Shown here: piece after piece, positions 15,391 through 20,626 of the stretch
Numbering within the stretch: the stretch's first letter is position 1
How the letters are laid out: every line of letters begins with the position of its first letter
Source: an uncultured Erythrobacteraceae bacterium
Lineage (GTDB): Bacteria; Pseudomonadota; Alphaproteobacteria; Sphingomonadales; Sphingomonadaceae
Direction of reading: 5' to 3'
Assembly (NCBI GenBank): GCA_950071875.1
Contig: CATMNW010000014.1
Location: 1-20,626, forward strand
Length of the DNA stretch: 20,626 bases
Notes under the pieces: model-generated
Seen by the model: only the letters and a program-made list of their open reading frames with translations
Told to the model about the DNA's origin: nothing
Database searches by the model: none
Made by a program: the position numbers and the translations under genes

Positions 15391-17349
15391 ATGAGCAACC
15401 GCGACGAAACTCTGGCGCAAACGCAGAAGGCGCTGCAGGCCGGTAATTTTGGCCGCGGCCTGCAATTGGCCGAACAGGTACTAGAGGACGATCCTGCCGA
15501 TAGCGATGGCCTGTACATGGCCGCAGTCGCCGCTCGATATCTCGGCCGCTTTGCAGATGCCCATACGCATCTCGATGCGCTGCATGCCGTGATGCCCGAA
15601 TACGGCCGCGCCTGGCAGGAGGCAGGGCACCTTGCCCGCGCACAGGGGCAAGATACCGCCGCTGTCGGCGCTTACAGCCGTGCCACCCGCTTCAATCCGG
15701 CGCTCGACGCCAGCTGGCGCGCCATGGCGGAACTGGAAAACGCAGCAGGGCGGACTGCCGAAGCGCAGGCCGCAATGGCCCAGGCGGAACGTATCGCCCG
15801 GCTGCCGCGCGAACTGGTGGCTGTCACGCACCATTTGCACGAAGGGCGGCTCCTGCGTGCAGAGGAGATCTGTCGGCACTTCCTGCGCGCCAATCCGAAG
15901 AACGTGGAAGGCATGCGCCTGTTGGCGCAGATCGGGATCAAGCTGGGAATTCTCGACGATGCGGAATTTCTTCTCGACAGTGCGAAGGCATTCGAACCCG
16001 ACAATATCCAGGTTCGCCTGGACTATATCGATGCATTGAGGCGGAGACAGAAGTTCGAGCTGGCCCGGAGCGAGGCAGAAGCCCTGTACCGCCGTGATCC
16101 GGACAGTCCGCTGTTCCAGTCGCACCTTGCCATCGAAAGCATGCAGACCGGCAATTTCCAACGCGCATTCGAACTGTTCGACAGTGTCCTGGAAAAGCTG
16201 CCGCAAGATCCGGCTACGCTGACCAGCAAGGGTCACGCGCTGAAAACCACTGGCGCACAGGAACAGGCCATCGCCAGCTACCAGGCGGCAATCGCAGCAA
16301 AACCCGATCATGGCGATGCCTGGTATGCGCTGGCCAATTTGAAGACATATCGTTTTACCGACGACCAGATAACCGCGATGCGCGCCGAGGCAGAGCGAAC
16401 CGACTTGGCCTTCATGGACCGCGTCCACTTGTCCTTTGCGCTAGGCAAGGCGCTGGAAGACCGCGAAGATTTCGAAGCCAGTTTCGGATATTACGAAACC
16501 GGCAACACGCTGAAGCGCGCGCAGACGCGCTACGATGCCGATACGATGAGCGCCGAACTGGCCCGCCAGAAAGACGTCTGCACGCGCGAGCTTTTCGACA
16601 AGCACGACGGTGCTGGCCACGATGCTCCCGATCCGATTTTCATCCTGGGCCTGCCACGCGCCGGGTCGACCCTGCTCGAACAGATACTCGCAAGCCACAG
16701 CCAGATCGACGGCACGCTGGAATTGCCCAATATCCTTGCGCTTGCCCATCGCCTGCGCGGACGCAAGGCAGGCCAGTCGCGCTATCCCGGCATCCTCCAC
16801 GATCTCACCGATGAACAGCTTTCCGCATTCGGGGCCAAATTCATCGAAGACACGCGCATCCATCGACAGGGCGCACCGTATTTCATCGACAAGATGCCAA
16901 ACAATTTCCGGCACATCGGGCTGATCCACCTGATCCTGCCCAATGCCAGGATCATCGATGCCCGCCGCGATCCGATGGATTGCTGTTTTTCGGGCTTCAA
17001 GCAGCTGTTCGCCGAGGGGCAGGAATTCACTTACGGCCTCACCGAGGTGGGACAGTATTATTCGGATTATGTCGCCCTGATGGACCATTGGGAAGAAGTG
17101 CTGCCGGGTAAGGTGCTCCGCGTGCAGCACGAGGACGTTCTCGATGATCTGGAAGGACAGACCCGCCGGATGCTGGATTACCTCGCCCTGCCCTTCGAAG
17201 AGCAGTGCCTCGATTTCCACAAGACCCGCCGCGCGGTACGAACGGCCAGCAGCGAACAGGTGCGCCAGCCGATCAACCGCAGCGGACAGAACGCCTGGAA
17301 GCCCTACGAACCGTGGCTGGGGCCGCTCAAGGCAGCTTTGCCGGAATAG
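15391..17349 (+). CDS. TPR-repeat sulfotransferase family protein
   Basis: A 652-residue protein. Residues 1 to about 380 are tetratricopeptide-like helical repeats (for example the stretch around LTSKGHALKTTGAQEQAIASYQAA), a protein-binding scaffold. The C-terminal half is a sulfotransferase domain. The 5'-phosphosulfate loop of PAPS binding is ILGLPRAGSTLLEQIL (418-433), and the 3'-phosphate site is RRDPMDCCFSG (525-535). Such enzymes move a sulfo group from PAPS to a hydroxyl, amine or tyrosine; the acceptor is unknown. No signal peptide is seen, so it should be cytoplasmic. AGGGG stands 6 bases before ATG 15391. It follows a TonB-dependent receptor, a pairing I recall from sphingomonads, but a terminator separates them, so co-transcription would be partial or need an own promoter. 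Confidence 0.9.
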   Translation: MSNRDETLAQTQKALQAGNFGRGLQLAEQVLEDDPADSDGLYMAAVAARYLGRFADAHTHLDALHAVMPEYGRAWQEAGHLARAQGQDTAAVGAYSRATRFNPALDASWRAMAELENAAGRTAEAQAAMAQAERIARLPRELVAVTHHLHEGRLLRAEEICRHFLRANPKNVEGMRLLAQIGIKLGILDDAEFLLDSAKAFEPDNIQVRLDYIDALRRRQKFELARSEAEALYRRDPDSPLFQSHLAIESMQTGNFQRAFELFDSVLEKLPQDPATLTSKGHALKTTGAQEQAIASYQAAIAAKPDHGDAWYALANLKTYRFTDDQITAMRAEAERTDLAFMDRVHLSFALGKALEDREDFEASFGYYETGNTLKRAQTRYDADTMSAELARQKDVCTRELFDKHDGAGHDAPDPIFILGLPRAGSTLLEQILASHSQIDGTLELPNILALAHRLRGRKAGQSRYPGILHDLTDEQLSAFGAKFIEDTRIHRQGAPYFIDKMPNNFRHIGLIHLILPNARIIDARRDPMDCCFSGFKQLFAEGQEFTYGLTEVGQYYSDYVALMDHWEEVLPGKVLRVQHEDVLDDLEGQTRRMLDYLALPFEEQCLDFHKTRRAVRTASSEQVRQPINRSGQNAWKPYEPWLGPLKAALPE

Positions 17350-17400
17350 GTAGCAACACAGCGCTTGAAGCAAGCCACGCTCGGGAATACGGGCGATTCG

Positions 17401-18624
17401 ATGGTTTCGTCCGCCTATCCCGTTCGCGCCCTTCTGGTGGCGATTTTCGTGCTGATGTCCGGCAGCGGCTTCCTGTCGACCCTGATCGCCATCCGGCTCG
17501 AACTGGCTGGCGCTTCGGCAGGCATGATCGGCCTGGTCGCGACCAGCTATTTCGCCGGCCTGATGCTGGGTTCGATGCGGGTCGAGCGCCTGATCGCGCG
17601 CATCGGCCACATCCGCGCATTCGCCGCTTTCGTAACCGTTTATTCCGCCAGCAGCCTTGCATATGCGATCCTGGAGGAACCGCTGTTATGGTCAGGTTTG
17701 CGCTTCATCGACGGGTTCGCGATGGCCGGCGTGTTCGTATGCCTTGAGAGCTGGCTGAACAAGCAGGCGACCCAGGCCAACCGCAGCACGGTGCTGGCCA
17801 CGTACATGATCGCTCTTTATGCCGGGCAGGCTGCCGGGCAGTTCCTTCTCAACCTGGGCGAGAACGAGCCCGATCTGCCGTTCATGCTGTCGGCCATCCT
17901 GCTTTCCATCTCGCTGCTGCCGGTCTTGCTTACCCGGATGGAGCAGCCACAACTGGAAACGATCTCTCCCTTTTCGTTGAAACGCCTCTACGAGGTATCT
18001 CCTCTTGGGGTGGTGGGCACTCTCGCAACAGGGGCCATACTCGGTGCTTTCTACGGCCTCGGCGCAGTCTATGTGCAGCGGATCGGTCTCGACCTGTCGC
18101 AAGTCGCTCTGTTCACCTCGCTGGTTATCGCTGGCGGGGTCGCCATGCAGTATCCGCTTGGAATGCTGTCGGACCGTTTCGACCGTCGACTGGTGGTAAT
18201 CGGATGCTTCCTCGCGGTCGTTGCAACGTCCCTGCCGCTGGCGCTTTACATCCTGCCGGGACCGCTCACCTTCGCGTTGGGCGCGGCCTTCGGCGGCTTC
18301 GCCTTCGCGCTCTACCCACTGTGCGTGGCGCATTCGAACGACCATCTTGCGGAAGACCAGCGGATCGGTGCCAGCAGCGGGCTGGTGCTCATATACTCGG
18401 CAGGGGCCGTCGCGGGCCCCCTTATCGGATCGTTGGGGCTGGGCTCCATGGGTCCGCGCGGGCTGTTCGCGACGATCGCGATCATGGGCGCCCTGGGCGG
18501 CGCATTCGGCGTCTTGCGTATCTTTGCCAGAGCCGCCGTCCCCTCCGAAGACCAGCAATCCTTCCAGAGCCTGCCGCGCACGACACCGATGGCCGCAGTG
18601 CTGCATGCAGCGGACGAGGACTGA
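17401..18624 (+). CDS. MFS transporter (YcaD-like)
   Basis: A 407-residue major facilitator superfamily protein with about twelve membrane helices. It resembles the YcaD branch: GLVATSYFAGLMLGSM in the first helices, RFIDGFAMAGVFVCLESWLN in the middle of the N-half, and PLGMLSDRFDRRLVV as the signature between helices 8 and 9. The frame reaches back to TTG 17365, but ATG 17401 begins at the usual N-terminus (MVSSAYPVRALL). The ribosome site is poor for both. It lies 51 bp after the sulfotransferase on the same strand and may be co-transcribed. The substrate is unknown. It converges on moeA with 20 bp between. Confidence 0.88.
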   Translation: MVSSAYPVRALLVAIFVLMSGSGFLSTLIAIRLELAGASAGMIGLVATSYFAGLMLGSMRVERLIARIGHIRAFAAFVTVYSASSLAYAILEEPLLWSGLRFIDGFAMAGVFVCLESWLNKQATQANRSTVLATYMIALYAGQAAGQFLLNLGENEPDLPFMLSAILLSISLLPVLLTRMEQPQLETISPFSLKRLYEVSPLGVVGTLATGAILGAFYGLGAVYVQRIGLDLSQVALFTSLVIAGGVAMQYPLGMLSDRFDRRLVVIGCFLAVVATSLPLALYILPGPLTFALGAAFGGFAFALYPLCVAHSNDHLAEDQRIGASSGLVLIYSAGAVAGPLIGSLGLGSMGPRGLFATIAIMGALGGAFGVLRIFARAAVPSEDQQSFQSLPRTTPMAAVLHAADED

Positions 18625-18639
18625 GCCGGGCGAATGCAG

Positions 18640-18654
18640 CCGGTTCAGAACCGG
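18640..18654. repeat. 15-bp palindrome at the MFS/moeA convergence
   Basis: CCGGTTC-A-GAACCGG spans the moeA stop codon (18645-18647). It is a perfect 7+7 inverted repeat with a single central base. It lacks a T-run and a proper loop, so it is not a normal terminator. It may be a chance palindrome or a protein site. Confidence 0.35.
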
Positions 18655-19829
18655 AGCGCGCGAACGATGTCACCCTTGCGTGCCGCTGCTGCACCGATGG
18701 ACCGGCGGATAAGCCAGTCGCTGGCAGCCAGAGGTGCCTGCGCGCCGCTCTCCTGATTGCCGGCAGGCAGCAGGCCATCTTCCGTTGCGCGAGCCCGAAC
18801 GAAGGTTTCGCGCGATCCGTTCGCCGGAAGGTCACCGGCAAGGATTTGCGGCAGGAAACGGACCGCCCCGGCCCCGTCACCGCCCTGAAGCGCGGCCAGC
18901 AACGGAGCCAGGAACAATCGCGCTGTCACCATTGCCGATGTCGGATTGCCGGGCAGTCCGAGTACCGGCTTAGAACCTGCCATGCCGAACCAGACCGGCT
19001 TGCCGGGTTTGACCGCTACCCGGGAGAATTTTTCGTCGAGACCCGTGCCTGCGAACATCGGGCGCGCAAGGTCGTAATCGCCTACCGACGCGCCGCCGAT
19101 GACCACCACGCAATCGGCATTTTCCACTCCGTTTTGCGCAAGGGGCGCAAGGGTGTCGAGATCGTCCGGTGCCTGCACCCGGTCGATCAGTATTGCCCCA
19201 CAGGCCTGCGCTAGCGCTGCAACACCATAGCTGGCGGATTCCGGTAGGGAATAGGGTGAACGGTGCGCAATTCCGGGCTTCTCCAGCTCGCTTCCGGTGG
19301 CGATAACGGCGATCCGCGGTTGGCGGATCAGGTCCATCTCCGCCAAATCGGCACCCGCAAGAGCCACCAGGGCACGCGGCACGAGGCGCTGGCCTTTCTG
19401 AAGCAGCGTGTCGCCCGCGGCGAAATCACCGGCCTTCGAACGGATATGGCGATCCGGCCCGAACCCTTCTGCAAATCGCACGCGCGCGCCTTCGCGCTGT
19501 GCATATTCCTGCATGATCACGCAGTCCGCGCCGTGCGGGACGAAGGCGCCGGTAAAGATGCGCGCGGCTTCCCCGGACCCGATGCGATCTTGAAACGGGA
19601 CGCCCGCAGCCGCTTCTCCAACGACCGTCAGCCATTCCCCCGGCTCCGCATTGTCCAGCCGCACGGCGTACCCGTCCATTGCCGAAACATCGGCACGCGG
19701 GGCATCGATGGCGGCCCTTATATCATGTGCCAGATAGCGCCCTGCCGCAGTATCCAGCGTGCCGGTTTCAGCCGCCAAAACGGGCGCGGCATCGAGCATC
19801 AGGGCAAGAGCGTCATCGTAACTGATCAT
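18645..19829 (-). CDS. moeA: Molybdopterin molybdenumtransferase MoeA
   Basis: MoeA inserts molybdate into adenylated molybdopterin, the last general step of molybdenum-cofactor synthesis, in the cytoplasm. The 394-residue length is normal. Visible family features are the N-terminal SAMDGYAV segment, GEAAAGVPF, IFTGAFVPHGADCVIMQE, IAVIATGSELEKPG, VIGGASVGDYD and LGLPGNPTSAMV near the C-terminus. ATG 19829 begins at MISYDDAL, the usual N-terminus; the frame is open to 20015, but that part would overlap the Ku gene on the other strand and has no family support. The ribosome site is weak. It is divergent from the Ku gene, with a 133-bp region between them in which I see no clear promoter. Confidence 0.94.
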   Translation of the reverse strand: MISYDDALALMLDAAPVLAAETGTLDTAAGRYLAHDIRAAIDAPRADVSAMDGYAVRLDNAEPGEWLTVVGEAAAGVPFQDRIGSGEAARIFTGAFVPHGADCVIMQEYAQREGARVRFAEGFGPDRHIRSKAGDFAAGDTLLQKGQRLVPRALVALAGADLAEMDLIRQPRIAVIATGSELEKPGIAHRSPYSLPESASYGVAALAQACGAILIDRVQAPDDLDTLAPLAQNGVENADCVVVIGGASVGDYDLARPMFAGTGLDEKFSRVAVKPGKPVWFGMAGSKPVLGLPGNPTSAMVTARLFLAPLLAALQGGDGAGAVRFLPQILAGDLPANGSRETFVRARATEDGLLPAGNQESGAQAPLAASDWLIRRSIGAAAARKGDIVRALRF

Positions 19830-19962
19830 CGGGCAATCCGTGCCACGGGCAGGCGCTCGATGGAATACCGCAATGAAAGCACGCGCGGGCGCCCGGAAGG
19901 AAAAGCTACCCCATCCGAAACGTCTTCCCCCGCTACACGTTGTGGACGGAACGGAGGACATC

Positions 19963-20626
19963 ATGGCGGCACGTGCATACTGGCAGGGGCAGATAAGGCT
20001 CGCCCTCGTATCCATTCCGGTAGAAATTTATTCTGCGACCAAGTCGGGGGCGAAGATCCGGTTCAACCAGATCCACGAACCCAGCGGCAAGCGCATCTCC
20101 TACGAGAAGGTCGTGCCCGGGATCGGACCTGTCGACCGCGACGAGATCATCAAGGGCTACGAGGTTTCGAAGGGCAATTACGTCCTGCTCGACGAGGACG
20201 AGATCCAACAGACTTCGGGCCACGCCAACAAACCGCTCTTCCTCCTACAGCTGCACGCGCGCGACGTCACGGCGCTCGCCGACGCCGGGCAGCTCACCGA
20301 CTACCAGCGCATCGCGCTCGAACCGCAACCCCTTGACGTTGTCTTGACCAGCACCTCGCAGCGCGCCACGCTCGACCGGCTGCTGTCGCGTGCGCACGCA
20401 CTGATCGACGACCATGACGAAGCGTGGGGCGAAAGCCACGCCCTCTCCCAGAACGCGGTAGCTGCAGCCCCCCCTGCCCTCGTCCACACCGTGGTCACCC
20501 CGTTCGGTCAGGGCGCACCGGCCGAATGGCAGAAGAGCCGCCCGGTCAACGTCATCAACGCCGGCGGCTGGGCCTATCACAGCCCCAGTGAAACCCCGCC
20601 GGACAAGCCACCACTCAAGGGCGCTG
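19963..20626 (+). CDS. ku: Ku-like N-terminus joined in frame to an unrelated sequence, partial
   Basis: ATG 19963 has a strong ribosome site (GGAGG, 5 bases upstream). Residues 1 to about 80 are typical bacterial Ku: MAARAYWQGQIRLALVSIPV, then KISYEK-like RISYEKVVPGIG, then EIIKGYEVSKGNYVLLDEDEI. Ku binds DNA ends in non-homologous end joining with LigD. After this point, around 20205, the usual Ku continuation (about 'ExxkLetkktLelvqFV') is absent. The frame stays open to the window end and keeps GC-rich third positions, so it still looks coding, but the protein is different. A weak resemblance to metallophosphoesterases (SGHANKP like GHTHrP; VNVINAGGWAYHS) is a guess. GACGAG is repeated twice at the join. 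It may be a real fusion, a disrupted Ku or an assembly chimera. No ligD is visible. Confidence 0.7.
   Translation, partial: MAARAYWQGQIRLALVSIPVEIYSATKSGAKIRFNQIHEPSGKRISYEKVVPGIGPVDRDEIIKGYEVSKGNYVLLDEDEIQQTSGHANKPLFLLQLHARDVTALADAGQLTDYQRIALEPQPLDVVLTSTSQRATLDRLLSRAHALIDDHDEAWGESHALSQNAVAAAPPALVHTVVTPFGQGAPAEWQKSRPVNVINAGGWAYHSPSETPPDKPPLKGA

Noticed and set aside
16441..17610. 389-residue open frame antisense to the sulfotransferase and MFS start
   Set aside because: It crosses two real genes and shows no recognisable domain.
18640..18654. Bidirectional terminator at the MFS/moeA convergence
   Set aside because: The palindrome has only one central base and no T-run on either side.
19263..20336. 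357-residue frame across moeA and the Ku start
   Set aside because: It lies over the moeA coding strand in reverse and runs through the Ku start out of frame; the sequence is Arg-rich and without motifs.
1..20626. Mobile element, CRISPR array or tRNA in the window
   Set aside because: I found no transposase or integrase, no regularly spaced repeats and no tRNA-like cloverleaf on either strand by reading; a covariance-model search would settle the RNA question.

Overview
This window looks like chromosomal DNA of an alphaproteobacterium, most likely Sphingomonadales and probably Erythrobacteraceae. That placement is an inference from the GC-rich codon use, the type of TonB-dependent receptor with its AAAQ signal-peptide end, the TPR-sulfotransferase beside it, and the style of MoaA. 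I see no rRNA, tRNA, CRISPR array or insertion sequence. Both ends cut through genes, so the window may be a whole contig.

Layout. Bases 1-526 hold the C-terminal end of a family 3 glycoside hydrolase. Next is moaA (655-1632, +), preceded by a 16-codon upstream ORF that has a better ribosome site and overlaps the moaA start codon. On the minus strand, 1655-3719 holds a two-gene sodium/solute symporter of the VC_2705 type with its DUF4212 small subunit. A DUF1499 membrane protein (3851-4648, +) converges on the minus-strand cluster and overlaps its end by 11 bp.

The minus-strand cluster 10314 to 4638 reads as one five-gene operon with gaps of 8-45 bp. In transcription order it holds a stand-alone 'N-terminal-to-SelD' type FAD oxidoreductase, a TVP38/TMEM64 membrane domain fused to a mercuric-reductase-like flavoprotein, a DoxX membrane protein, a CNT-family transporter with altered nucleobase-site residues, and a CDP-alcohol phosphatidyltransferase. 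Three of these are membrane redox proteins or flavoproteins, and two have links to lipids. The set has no function that I can name, and it is the best candidate here for an undescribed system.

On the plus strand follow a BCCT betaine-type transporter (10594-12276), an AT-rich 374-bp intergenic region with a terminator-like hairpin close to the next gene, a large TonB-dependent receptor (12651-15311), a strong terminator hairpin, a TPR-sulfotransferase (15391-17349) and an MFS transporter (17401-18624). moeA (18645-19829, -) converges on the MFS gene. With moaA it makes two molybdenum-cofactor genes in the window, about 17 kb apart and not co-transcribed.

The right edge starts a Ku (non-homologous end-joining) gene. 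After about 80 normal residues the frame stays open but the protein no longer looks like Ku. This is either a real fusion or rearrangement, or an assembly chimera at a contig end.
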